64,000 bases of DNA, from NCBI GenBank assembly GCA_033398695.1, contig CM065815.1:145249001-145313000 (forward strand). The letters run 5' to 3'. Both the position numbers and the translations under genes were made by a program. The number at the start of each line of letters is the position of its first letter. Positions within the stretch are counted from its first letter, which is position 1. Shown here in pieces: positions 22,537 through 32,360 of the stretch. This DNA is from Orobanche coerulescens. Lineage: Eukaryota > Streptophyta > Magnoliopsida > Lamiales > Orobanchaceae. The notes beneath the pieces are model-generated. The model searched no databases and was not told the origin of the DNA. It saw only the letters and a program-made list of their open reading frames with translations.

Positions 22537-22889
22537 TTTTTTCTTGGAAAACAGTTTTGCTTGGAGGGTCATTGTATTTGAGAAAATATTTTGTAGCAAA
22601 ACTTTTTATACATTGTCTCTAGATAGAGAAACATGCATATAAAAAACCCAAAGTAAAAATCTATGTAATTCAAAAGCACAAAACATATATACTTTTCCCT
22701 CTACTAAAAAAAAGAATCAAATTGTAAGCAAATGAATTTAAAATTTTTAATACAGTACAAAAGCGCCACGGTTCTTTAGTGATTGAGATCAAAGATAAAG
22801 AATGTTAATTTAAGAGTCAAAGTCAAATTTGTTATGAAAGAAAGAGTTAAAGTCATAGTGATCCTTTGTGACCTTTTTTTTATGTAGAA
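22537..22889. other. AT-rich spacer before the CACTA transposase
   Basis: About 350 bp with no coding or repeat structure that I can recognise. Confidence 0.5.
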
Positions 22890-23613
22890 TCGATGGGGTT
22901 TCCACTTTATAAAGAGTAGATGGGTGAAGTTAATAGGGTCGGGGATGTGCACGTTAAAGGGGTCAAAGACTTTGTGAAATTTGCAAGGCAAAATCTAAAT
23001 AGGGAAGAGATCTCGTGTCCATGCGTGCGTTGCAGAAACGGTAAACGTTTGAGATGGACAGAGGTTGAGTTGCATTTGATTAAGTGGGGTATGTAACAAG
23101 ATTACATGTTCTGGGTGTTTCATGGGGAAAGAGAGACGCCTTATATTCCAGAACATCTCCCTCACGAGGGCACGAGTCAAGTAGAGGGAGACCATTTGGT
23201 ACAACCAAGATTAAACGACCTCATCGATGATGCTTACAGATTCCATGCAATGCAAGCAGACCATACTTCAGACGTTGACGTTCTTCGTGAAGAAGGAAAT
23301 TATCAAGATCAAAGAGAAGGCTTTGGGGCTAATGTTAATAATGAAGTCCACCATGACAATGAGTATATACGTTTAAAAGCAGCGTCGAAAAGACCTTTAT
23401 ATCATGATTGTGACTTAAATCACACGTTGTTGTACGCTCTGGTTGGTTTGGACAATTTAAAGTGTCGTTTTGGCTTGTCGGGCAATAGTGTGACAGAAAT
23501 TCTTCGTTGGGCTAAGTATTTGCTCCCTAAAGAGAACACACTACCCGATAACTATCCCAATATGAAGAGTAGTTTGAAAGGGTTGGGGATGAAGTACAAA
23601 TCCATTCATGCTT
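22890..23613 (+). pseudogene. CACTA transposase (TNP2-like), N-terminal part
   Basis: Translation gives GVKDFVKFARQNLNREEISCPCVRCRNGKR, the N-terminal zinc-ligand region of En/Spm-type transposases, then WTEVELHLIKWGM, an in-frame TAA stop at about 23096, then YMFWVFHGE. Frame 23106-23613 continues through an acidic linker to LPKENTLPDNYPNMKSSLKGLGMKYKSIHAC. The codon run is cut at 23614-23618 by element C and continues in frame at 27797 (KYDCILYRKEH). In active elements this protein binds the terminal repeats and cuts the ends. This copy has at least one nonsense codon. Confidence 0.88.
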
Positions 23614-23751
23614 GCAAGTGTTGGAACATTTTGTTCCATACATAAATTAATATTGTTTTGATGATTAAAGGTGCTAAACAAAACAAAACAACGAAGAGAC
23701 GAAGCAAGCATCGAAGGAAAACGAAGTGTAAAATGCTGGATAAAAACAAAG

Positions 23752-24075
23752 CTAACGTACGTAACAAGACAATATTAACGTACGTAATATGATGAAGCTT
23801 ACGTACGTAATGTATGAGAGATAACGTATGTAACTCAGTTCAAACAAGTGAACGTTGGAGGAGCCAAAGTTAGAAAAGCATGCAATGGATATATGACGTC
23901 AGCAGTGACGTAATGTTAACGTACGTAACGAAGGAAATGATAACGTACGTAACCCAAAATGACGAAACTCCCTTGACTATTTTCTGAAGAGGCATACGTA
24001 CGTAACCTATGTAGGTTAACGTACGTAACGACGCTTGCGTACGTAATATGAATGTGATAGCGTACGTAATGTAGT
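23752..24075. promoter_or_regulatory. TTACGTACGTAA palindrome array upstream of the element C TATA box
   Basis: About ten copies of (T/A)(A/T)ACGTACGTAA(C/T) over 320 bp. One form, TTACGTACGTAA, is a perfect 12-bp palindrome. ACGT is the core bound by plant bZIP factors, and a TGACGTAA site is also present near 23910. The array ends about 40 bp before TATAAATA. The 3' LTR copy is at 26885-27205. Confidence 0.65.
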
Positions 24076-24110
24076 GTGCAGCAGCTAACGGCTAGTTTGA
24101 AGATGGAGCC

Positions 24111-24118
24111 TATAAATA
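24111..24118 (+). promoter_or_regulatory. TATA box, element C 5' LTR
   Basis: TATAAATA in the context GAGCCTATAAATACC, a canonical plant TATA box downstream of the ACGTACGT array. The 3' LTR copy is at 27244-27251. Confidence 0.75.
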
Positions 24119-24715
24119 CCATGCTTATGGTATTGATCAAAAACAACAACTTCAAGTATACTACACATTGATCTGAGATTGATATTCATTATATTGTTGT
24201 TGTAATATTTAGCTTACATTGAGTGATTGAGTGTTATAGACAAAATCATACACGAGTGGTAAAAGAAAAGATACGATTGGATTCGGTGTTATTAGGATCA
24301 AGGATCCGGCATTATTAGAATCGCAATTGCTATCTTAGTGAGGCTTATCTAGTGCCGATAGAAAGCTAGATAGGTTGATTCCTTGTCCTACGAAAAGGAA
24401 AACGGTTTAACTTGGACCGACGCAAAGACAAGTAAAAGTGGTTTATCACGAACCAATAGAAGACGTGATTGTAAACGGTTATCCCTCGACCGATTGAAGA
24501 GAGGCGTAGAGGTTTCTATCTTTAACCTATTGAAAAAGATAAAGAGAGGACGTAGGCTCGTTTATAGCCGAACCTCTATAAATCGCAGTGTCGTTTAAAT
24601 TTCCGCACTTTTATTTACGCTTCCGCAAACGGCGCAATATCCGATCCCGTACCCAACAATTGATATCGGAGCGGTACTCCATTACGCGGCTTAACATCCG
24701 AGGAGAAGATCACAA

Positions 24716-26254
24716 ATGGCATTTCAAATGGCTCCAGTCGAAGGCTTTGCTCTCAACCGACCACCATTCTTTGATGGCTCAAATTATTTGACATGGAAGA
24801 AAAAGATGTCGATCTTTATTCGTGCCTACGATATAGAGATTTGGAAGATTATTTGTCTCGGCCCAAAAGTTCCTATCAAATCCGACGGTACGCTCAAATG
24901 TTTTGAAGAATACGACGATGCCGATTGGAAAAATGACCATCTAAATTGTAAGGCCACCGAACTTTTATTTTGTGCCTTAAATCCCGAAGAGGTCAATCGA
25001 ATCTCGTCGTGTGAAAGTGCGAAAGAAATATGGAAAATTCTTGAAATCACACACGAAGGGACAACTCAAGTCAAGGAGACGAAGATCAATATGCTTCTCC
25101 ATGACTACAAGTTATTCATCATGAAGGGTGACGAGTCCATCACCAATATGCTCGACCGGTTTTCGGTCATCACCAATGGACTTGCTTCGTTTGGTAAACC
25201 ATTATCTAGTAGTGAAAAAGTCAAGAAAATTTTAAGATCACTACCTAGCGAATGGGACGGCACCGTGACCGCGATTATGGAATCCAAAGATCTCAACACA
25301 CTCGATTTTAGTGCGCTTGTTGGTTCGCTAATCAATTATGAGATTGTGTTAAAATCACGAAGTGTCGAGCCAAAGCCGAAGGAACGATCGTTAGCCATGA
25401 AGGCTAAGATATCAAGAAAGAAAGAAGAAATCCCGGTGGAAAGCGACGAAGAAATGGCATATTATGCCAAAAACATTAATAAGTTCCAAACTTTATTAAA
25501 CCAGAAGAAGAAGGACATCTCGAGCGAAACGAAGAAATTTGACAACTCTTGTCGACAATGTGGAAAACCAGGCCACTTCGCTAAGCATTGCCGTACCAAA
25601 CCCAAGAAGGAGGTTCTCGTGGCAACATGGAGCGATGAAGATGAAGACGACGAATTTATCGAACAAAATAATCTCGCTCTCATGGCTCGGAGTTCATTCG
25701 ACAACATCGACGTTGAAAGCCAGGTTAGTACATCCTCCTGTGATGAACTTTTTGATGCATTTGAATTATTGCATACGGATTTCCAAAATGCTTTATCGAA
25801 AATCAAATCCCTTAAGTCTAAAATTAAATCTTTGGAAATTGAAAATTCCAAAATTATCGAAAAGGGAAAATTTGTTGAAATCGATCATTCAAAGTGTATT
25901 GAAAATGAAAATATTTTGAAGAATGATCTCGCTAAAATTCAAACCGAGCTTAAATCTTTGACAAAAAAATTCTCGTGCGGAAACGAGAAATTTGAACAAA
26001 TGCTTGGTGTTCAAAGGTTCAATTTGAATAAAGAGGGGTTAGGATTCAAAACTCGTTCGAAAAATGAATCCGTTAATTTCAAAATACCCCATTGCGAAAA
26101 GTGTTTAGAAATCGGGCATCATATTTCAAATTGCAAAAGCCCTAGACGAACGATTAAAATTAAAAAAATTTGGGTTCCTAAAGGAACAATTATTTCAAAT
26201 ATCGTCTACGTTTCTAAACAAAAACCAACTATCGGTTGGGTCCCCAAAAATTGA
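24716..26254 (+). CDS. gag: Intact Gag of element C
   Basis: A 512-residue frame with no breaks. The start ATG, in the context CACAAATGG, lies 58 bp after the 5' LTR. Residues about 15-230 have the copia Gag fold signature: FFDGSNYLTWKKKM, ATELLFCALNPEE, AKEIWKILEITHEGT, LRSLPSEWDGTVTAIME and LVGSLINYEIVLK. A zinc knuckle CRQCGKPGHFAKHC sits near residue 280, then an acidic stretch and a Lys/Glu-rich probable coiled coil (about 345-440). A second knuckle-like CEKCLEIGHHISNC is near residue 460, and the end is rich in WVPK. It would form virus-like particles and package RNA. No protease or polymerase follows, so copying would need partner pol proteins. Confidence 0.93.
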   Translation: MAFQMAPVEGFALNRPPFFDGSNYLTWKKKMSIFIRAYDIEIWKIICLGPKVPIKSDGTLKCFEEYDDADWKNDHLNCKATELLFCALNPEEVNRISSCESAKEIWKILEITHEGTTQVKETKINMLLHDYKLFIMKGDESITNMLDRFSVITNGLASFGKPLSSSEKVKKILRSLPSEWDGTVTAIMESKDLNTLDFSALVGSLINYEIVLKSRSVEPKPKERSLAMKAKISRKKEEIPVESDEEMAYYAKNINKFQTLLNQKKKDISSETKKFDNSCRQCGKPGHFAKHCRTKPKKEVLVATWSDEDEDDEFIEQNNLALMARSSFDNIDVESQVSTSSCDELFDAFELLHTDFQNALSKIKSLKSKIKSLEIENSKIIEKGKFVEIDHSKCIENENILKNDLAKIQTELKSLTKKFSCGNEKFEQMLGVQRFNLNKEGLGFKTRSKNESVNFKIPHCEKCLEIGHHISNCKSPRRTIKIKKIWVPKGTIISNIVYVSKQKPTIGWVPKN

Positions 26255-26751
26255 TTTTTGATATTTTACTCAGGGGGTGTATAATTTTTTTTACTGTGAG
26301 ATAATATTTTCAGGGGGAGTTTTTACCCTTTATGCATTTATTTATCATGAATTGATATCGTGCATATTTTATATTTTGGTATCATTAAATTCAATTGCTA
26401 TTTTTTTATTTTTTGATGAAAACAAAAAGGGGGAGAGAAAGGAGGAAAATGAGAAAAATGGGATTTAACCTGAAAGGGGGAGAAACGAAGAAGTCGAAAA
26501 GAAAAATGAAAAGGAGAAGTCGAAAATGAAGGAAAAGAAAAATCAGGAGACGTCGAAAAGACGATGAAAAATTAAAAATGAGAAAAGAAAATGAGAAAAG
26601 AAAAAAGGAGTCAAAAAATAAATGGGAGAAGAAACTAACGAAACAGACAAAGTCGAAAACTATGGTCTGTACGCATATACATATATTTGTATTTTTGCAG
26701 ATAAATCCCATTGACGAAGGGTTGTTTTGTAATCATCAAAAAGGGGGAGAT
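26255..26751 (+). other. Element C 3' untranslated region: purine-rich, several PPT-like tracts
   Basis: After the gag stop come CAGGGGGTG (about 26271), CAGGGGGAGTTTTT (about 26311), AAAGGGGGAGAG (about 26427), GAAAGGGGGAGAAA (about 26473) and the PPT AAAAAGGGGGAGA just before the 3' LTR. About 220 bp (26415-26640) is almost all A and G on the plus strand. No coding is convincing in either strand. Confidence 0.75.
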
Positions 26752-27791
26752 TGTTGGAACATTTTGTTCCATACATAAATTAATATTGTTTTGATGATTA
26801 AAGTTGCTAAAGAAAACAAAACAACAAAGAGACGAAGCAAGCATCGAAGGAAAACGAAGTGCAAAATGCTGGAGAAAAACAAAGCTAACGTACGTAACAA
26901 GACAATGTTAACGTACGTAATATGATGAAGCTTACGTACGTAATGTATGAGAGACTACGTATGTAACTCAGTTCAAACAAGTGAACGTTGGAGGAGTCAA
27001 AGTCAGAAAAGCATGCAACGGATATATGACGTCAGCAGTGACGTAATGTTAACGTACGTAACGAAGGAAATGATAACGTACATAACCCAAAATGACGAAA
27101 CTCCCTTGACTGTTTTGTGAAGAGGCTTACGTACGTAACCTATGTAGGTTAACGTACGTAACGACTCTTACGTACGTAATATGAATGTGATAGCGTACGT
27201 AATGCAGTGTGCAGCAGCTAACGGCGAGTTTGAAGATGGAGCCTATAAATACCATGCTTATGGTATTGATCAAAAACAACAACTTCAAGTATACTACACA
27301 TTGATCTGAGATTGATATTCATTATATTGTTGTTGTAATATTGAGCTTACATTGAGTGATTGAGTGTTATACACAAAATCATACACGAGTGGTAAAAGAA
27401 AAGATACGATTGGATTCGGTGTTATTAGGATCAAGGATCCGGCATTATTAGAATCGCAATCGCTATCTTAGTGAGGCTTATCTAGTGCCGATAGAAAGCT
27501 AGAGATGTTGATTCCTTGTCCTACGAAAAGGAAAACGGTTTAACTTGGACCGACGCAAAGACAAGTACAAGTGGTTTATCACTGACCAATAGAAGACGTG
27601 ATTGTAAACGGTTATCCCTCGACCGATTGAAGAGAGGCGTAGAGGTTGCTATCTTTAACCTATTGAAAAAGATAAAGAGAGGACGTGGGCTCGTTTATAG
27701 CCGAACCTCTATAAATTGCCGTGTCGTTTAAATTTCCGCACTTTTATTTACGCTTCCGCAAATGGCGCAATATCCGATCCCGTACCCAACA
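26752..27791 (+). repeat. Element C 3' LTR (1040 bp)
   Basis: Same length as the 5' LTR and nearly identical. Some of the few differences change CpG sites in the ACGTACGT array, such as ACGTACGT to ACGTACAT near 27080. Confidence 0.93.
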
Positions 27792-27796
27792 GCAAG

Positions 27797-29482
27797 TACG
27801 ATTGCATTTTGTATCGGAAAGAACACAAGGATAAACTGAAATGTCCAGTTTGTAATGAACCTATATTTGTCGAGAAGATTAATTTGAAAAATGGGAGCAA
27901 AATAGATACAAAAGTACCCCGTAAGGTGTTGAAGTATTTTCCTCTAGCTCCCAGTTTGACGAGACTTTTCAGTGTACCATGGATAGCAGAGGCAATGACT
28001 TGGCATGCTCGAGTAGAGGTAGGAGAGAATCTTATGGGTCATCCCATTGATTCATCCATATGGCAGTCGGCAAATTTACGACACCCAAACTTTGCGTAGG
28101 AAAGTCGCAATATTCGCCTTGGAATATCAATTGACGGGTTTAACCCATTTGGTAATATGAGTACAAACCATAGTACTTGGCCGGTCATTCTAGTGCCTTA
28201 TAATTTGCCCCTTTCTTTATGTATGCAAAAGAAGTTCTCAATTCTATGTTTATTGATACCAGGACCAAAGGCACCGAGTGATGACATTGATGTATATTTG
28301 GCGCCACCTGTTGATGAATTGAAGGAGTTGTGGGCTAAAGGTGTGAAGGCGTTTGATTCATACAGGAAATAGGGGTTCACTTTATGTATCCATGATTTAC
28401 CAGCCTATGGGACATTATCTGGGTGCAATGTGCATGGTTACTTGGGATGTCCTATTTGTGGACAGAACGTTGAATCATCATTGCTTGATAGTGGTGGTAA
28501 GATTTTTTATCATACACACAGGAGATTTTTGCTAGTTGGTCACAAGTTCAGGTGAATGCAAAATAATTTCCTTCCAGAAGGCGTCGAATCCCGCTTAGCT
28601 CCTATAAAACTTTCGGGTTGGGAAATGGAAGAAAAAGAAGCGAAGGTCGATCGAGGACTTAGGGGAAAACACCCTCGAACTTTGACTCTGAAACGTAAAA
28701 GAAAGAAAGAAATGGAAAAGAGCGCTTGGTCTATAAGGTCGATTTTGTTTGATTTGCCCTATTGGAAGGAACATTCAGTACGTCACGTGATAAATTTGAT
28801 GCATGCGGAGAATAATGTCATTGAACATTTTGTAGGCACATGCCTAGATGGGGATCATTCGAAAGATGGAGTGAAGGCACGTGATGATCTGCATAAGATG
28901 AGGATAAAAAGATCATTATGGTTGAAAGATGATGCTAGAACCAGAAAGAAGATTATCCCAGTTGCAGCTTTTACTTTGAGCAATGATGAAAGGAAGGTGT
29001 TGCTCGATACACTATACGAGTTGAAGGTGCCTTCCAATTTCTCATCAAATTTTCGTAGGATAGTGAGTTACACAACACATGTTCTAGAAAAGTACTTTCC
29101 TCCCTCATTCTTTGATATAAGCATCCATTTGTTGGTGCATTTGTGTGATGAAGCACTGATATGTGGCCCAGCTTGGTATCGGTGGATGTATCCATTTGAA
29201 CGTTTAATGAAAATATACAAAGAGTACGTTAAGAATCCGCGGTACATTGAGGGGTCCATTGCGGAGGAGTACATTACAGAAGAAGCTTCCTTGTATGCTA
29301 AGGAATACATGCCAAATACAGATACTACAGGTCGTGAATGCTTTGTTGACGAACCAAATGAATTTGCTGATGAGCATACTTTGGGGAAGGGCAAGAAAGT
29401 GACACTAACGAGTACACAATATGAACAAGTGACTCGATATGTTTTTGAGACTCACATTGACATTGATAATTGGAAAGCGTAA
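27797..29482 (+). pseudogene. CACTA transposase (TNP2-like), central part with DUF4218
   Basis: Translation continues the frame cut by element C: KYDCILYRKEHKDKLKCPVCNEP, KVPRKVLKYFPLAPSLTRLF, AMTWHARVEV, then a stop at 28097, DGFNPFGNMSTNHSTWPV, LIPGPKAPSDDIDVYL, another stop, and DLPAYGTLSGCNVHGYLGCPICGQN. The long frame 28556-29482 holds HRRFLLVGHKFR-downstream sequence, EHSVRHVINLMHAENNVIEHF and the DUF4218 blocks LEKYFPPSFFD, HLLVHL, CGPAWYRWMYPFERLMKIYK and GSIAEEYITEEASLYAKEYM. About 80 residues usual between the KVPSNFSSNFRRIV and VLEKYFPP blocks are absent, an in-frame internal deletion. Broken by stops, so inactive. Confidence 0.9.
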
Positions 29483-29641
29483 GTACCATTAATCGTATAT
29501 TGATATTTTAAGATTATTGTAATTACTATATAATTCTTTATGTTTATTTGGTACATAGGTAATTTGATGCATCCGGTCCCGGCAAAAAGAGGAAAAGAGT
29601 TACTAGTGCAGACAGACAATTTAGGAATTTGGTAGAGAGTG
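29483..29641 (+). pseudogene. CACTA transposase intron and following short exon
   Basis: A GTAAGT donor-like site lies at the end of the previous exon (about 29479) and an acceptor-like CATAG at about 29561. After it, GPGKKRKRVTSADRQFRNLVESE is open and basic, then GTACTAAATA could be another donor. The sequence fits the C-terminal exons of CACTA transposases but is short. The rest of the gene and the right terminus were not found. Confidence 0.5.
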
Positions 29642-30032
29642 AGGTACTAAATATATGTTGTTATTCCTTGGTTTATCTTGTAACTATGGTAATTGAGGAC
29701 CTTGAGTTTTGGGTCATTTGTTGGGATTTCTTTCCTTTGGTGTTGTACCCGAGATTTTGTGATAATCTGAGTATTTGTTCGTTGTGATTCGAGACGCCAA
29801 GTCAGGAGGACTTGGGCGTGCAATTGATATGGTCCCGAGGACCATATGTGCATTGTTGTCTTCTTTTGAGGCATCAATCAGTGTTTGTTTGAGCGTCCGT
29901 TGCCGATGGGCGGGGTGTGCGCCGGTGTTATGAGTCATGGGATTGGCCCAATTGTGCAGGCAAAGTGTTTCGCATTAAGGAGTATTCATGGGGATGTTGT
30001 TTTCAGACTGTATGGATAGTTCACATACCCTC
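29642..30032. other. Unassigned stretch between the CACTA exon and the element D 3' end
   Basis: No coding similarity is recognisable. The right part presumably belongs to the body of element D, the left part to a CACTA intron. I cannot place the junction. Confidence 0.4.
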
Positions 30033-30069
30033 AGTTTCGAGGACGAAACTCTTTTTAAGTGGGGGAGTA
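30033..30069 (+). promoter_or_regulatory. Pre-PPT hairpin and polypurine tract, element D
   Basis: AGTTTCG/CGAAACT (30033-30050, loop AGGA) is followed by TTTTTAAGTGGGGGAGTA, directly before an LTR starting TGTAATACCCGA. This shows that the LTR at 30070 is a 3' LTR of a plus-strand gypsy element. Confidence 0.8.
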
Positions 30070-30281
30070 TGTAATACCCGACTTTGGATTCACTATTATC
30101 ATTCAGTAATTTTCACTCAGAAATTTTTCACTCAGTAATATTCATTCATCATTCATATTCATTCAACTGTGTTCACCGTTCGGCGTATTTTGGAATCGCA
30201 TATCAGTTGTTATTCGTCATTCATCACTGTTTGAGATCGAGTCGAGATTATTGTCATCATCAAATTTGGTATTCAGTTTGA

Positions 30282-30720
30282 GAGGTAGCGCACGCTACGT
30301 ATTTTTGTTAGCGTGCGCTAACGGGATGCAGGTAGCGCACGCTATGGTTCAGTTTTAGCGCACGCTAGCGCAAGTTAGGCAGACAGTCCAGTAGGTACTG
30401 AGCTGATTTGAGAAATTCGTAGCACACGCTACGAGTGGTAAGTAACGTACGCTAATTATGGTAAGTAACGCACGCTAAGTCACATTAGTAGCGCACGCTA
30501 ACGCGAGCAAGGCAGAGGACAGTAGGTTCTGGACTTCAGTTTCTGGGTATCAGACATCAGTTAGCGCACACTAACATTTTGGATTAACGCACGCTATCGG
30601 TAAGGTGTTAGCGCACGCTACCAAGTTCGTAGCGCACGCTAACGAGGCAGTCAGAGCTCACTGGACTGCCCAGTAAACCGCTAGCGCACGCTAAATATCA
30701 GGTCTTAGCATGCGCTAAGT
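30282..30720. promoter_or_regulatory. TAGCGCACGCTA array upstream of the element D TATA box
   Basis: About 14 copies of (G/T)TAGCGCACGCTA(A/C) in both orientations over 440 bp. The arms TAGCG/CGCTA are self-complementary. Spacing is irregular (15-60 bp). The array ends about 10 bp before TATATAT. Confidence 0.7.
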
Positions 30721-30729
30721 TGGGTTTAC

Positions 30730-30736
30730 TATATAT
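30730..30736 (+). promoter_or_regulatory. TATA box, element D LTR
   Basis: TATATAT in ACTATATATGGGAC follows the TAGCGCACGCTA array and precedes a pyrimidine-rich TTCATTTCTTCTCC leader. Confidence 0.6.
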
Positions 30737-31569
30737 GGGACAACTCAGTCCAGATTCATCATTTCTTCATTTCTTCTCCTCCTTCCGTCGGTTTTGGGCG
30801 ATTCTGGATGTTTTGGAGAGATCTTTTCGAGCTGCATTCACCTATCATCATTTTCAAGCTCCTTAGTCGGATTAATCATCATTTAATCAGTTTCATCACC
30901 CAAGTCAAGGTAATTTTTCTTTGAATCTTGAATTTCGGGATTTGAAGGTTTTATTCCCGGTCTCTTCGAGTTAGCTTGCTTTTAATTTGGAATATGTTAG
31001 ATATGGATTATATATCTTGGATACTTGTATTCTTACGGATTCATTGGTGTAATTTTCAGAAATTGTGAATCATTGAGGAATTTTCAAGAAAACCTTGGTG
31101 TTGACTTTGGAATTTTTTGGGGTTTCGACTAGATGTTGTTGAAATCCCGATTTAAGTATTCCTATGGGTTATTGATCGTATTCATGAGGTTTTGTTGGAT
31201 TGAATCATTTATTGGAAGTTGGTTTTCGGTATAATTGAGTTTTGGTTATAAACAATTAGAGATTGTTTACAACGTGGTTGTTAGATTGCCCCAATGAGTG
31301 TGGGTAGTGTTGTATCGACCTTTTGAGTTGGTTGTGATCATGCTTGATTCGTATATTAAGCGAATTGTGGTACTTGTGTTATTCAAGGTCGTTCGAGCGG
31401 CCGATATTCTTCAAGAACGTTGTTCATGGAAGGACTTTCTCGCCCTCGGTTTGAGGCAAGTTTTATACTTGTACTAGTCAATGAGATTAATGTTATCATA
31501 TATGTATATGAATGTATTGTATCATTCCGAGACTTGGTCTCTTCATGATTTCATTGACATTAGGTGATC

Positions 31570-32040
31570 ATTCGATACGATACTCTTCGGCAATTATGCC
31601 AAATGTTATTATTGTTTATTAATGGCCGGTTCAAGGCATTGGGATACTCGTTATTAATGTTATTGTTGATGGTCGGTTCGCGGTATCGATGCATCGATTG
31701 TTGTTGTTAATATTGATGTCGATCTAAGACATTGTTTTAATCATTGCTATTAATGTTGATGTCCTGTCATTCATGTTGTATCGGCCGATTCAAGGCATTG
31801 GCGTATTCATTCTCATCTCCGTCGTCGGTAACCGATTAAAGGTACTGAGGCATTTATTGTATCATTGTTCTCGATTGGCCGTTCTAAGGCAGTCGAGGTT
31901 GTGAATCATTCGCTGCATCATTGTTATCGGTTAGATATTCTAAGGCAATCGACGTATTGAATTGGGACTGTCAAGGACGGTGCCCATCCGTGAGTCATTA
32001 TTGTCGTGTTGGCCGACTCAAGGCAGCACACTATCATTCT
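31570..32040. repeat. Degenerate GGCCGATTCAAGGCATTGG repeats in the element D LTR
   Basis: Variants of GGCCG(A/G)TTCAAGGCA(T/G)TGG followed by TATT/ATCATTGTT filler recur every 40-80 bp, about nine times. Confidence 0.6.
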
Positions 32041-32116
32041 CGTGAATTTGTTAATCTTGTGATCATTGCCGTTTGTGATTAGTTGTGTTTGGAGGCTAGT
32101 CTCGTCTAGTGCTCGA

Positions 32117-32298
32117 TGGGGTAAGTTTGGTAGGGCCTGAACCTTCGCGGTTGTTTCCCCCAACACCTACAGCTCAGTAGGTCAACGGCCATTGAATGGT
32201 TTCATTATGGGGTAAGTTTGGTGGGGCCTGAACCTTCGCGGTTGTTTCCCCCAACACCTACAGCTCAGCAGGTCAACGGCCATTGGATGGTTTCATTG
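32117..32298. repeat. 91-bp direct duplication in the element D LTR
   Basis: Two adjacent 91-bp copies start TGGGGTAAGTTTGGT at 32117 and 32208, both with CCTGAACCTTCGCGGTTG and CACCTACAGCTCAG. They differ at only a few bases. Confidence 0.9.
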
Positions 32299-32301
32299 TG
32301 A

Positions 32302-32360
32302 TACGGCTTCGTGCCGTGGGTTCGGCCTTAATTGTGATATGGCTTCGTGTCGTGGCTTCG
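32302..32360. repeat. 36-bp tandem repeat in the D LTR, left part (continues at 57658-57740)
   Basis: Units contain GGCTTCGTGCCGTGGCTTCGG followed by CCCTAATTGTGATAC. One and a half units lie left of element X and two more lie right of it at 57658-57740. X landed in a CTTCG inside this array. Confidence 0.8.

Larger units (their letters stand above)
23619..24658 (+). repeat. Element C 5' LTR (1040 bp)
   Basis: Contains the ACGTACGT array (23752-24075), TATAAATA (24111-24118), and an AACAACAACTTC start-like stretch about 25 bp further on. It ends ACCCAACA, and the PBS-like sequence TTGATATCGGAGCGG follows at 24660. Confidence 0.93.
23619..27791 (+). mobile_element. Element C: gag-only LTR retrotransposon (copia-type, TR-GAG class)
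   Basis: A complete element with a perfect target duplication GCAAG (23614-23618 and 27792-27796). The two LTRs (23619-24658 and 26752-27791) are both exactly 1040 bp and nearly identical, both starting TGTTGGAACATT and ending ACCCAACA. A PBS-like TGATATCGGAGC follows the 5' LTR, and the PPT AAAAAGGGGGAGA precedes the 3' LTR. The only coding is one intact gag. This fits the published class of terminal-repeat elements with a GAG domain that lack pol. It sits inside the CACTA transposase. The matching LTRs and intact frame suggest a recent insertion. Confidence 0.95.

Noticed and set aside
28198..29394. Minus-strand frames opposite the CACTA transposase
   Set aside because: The plus strand carries consistent transposase motifs; the minus frames carry none.
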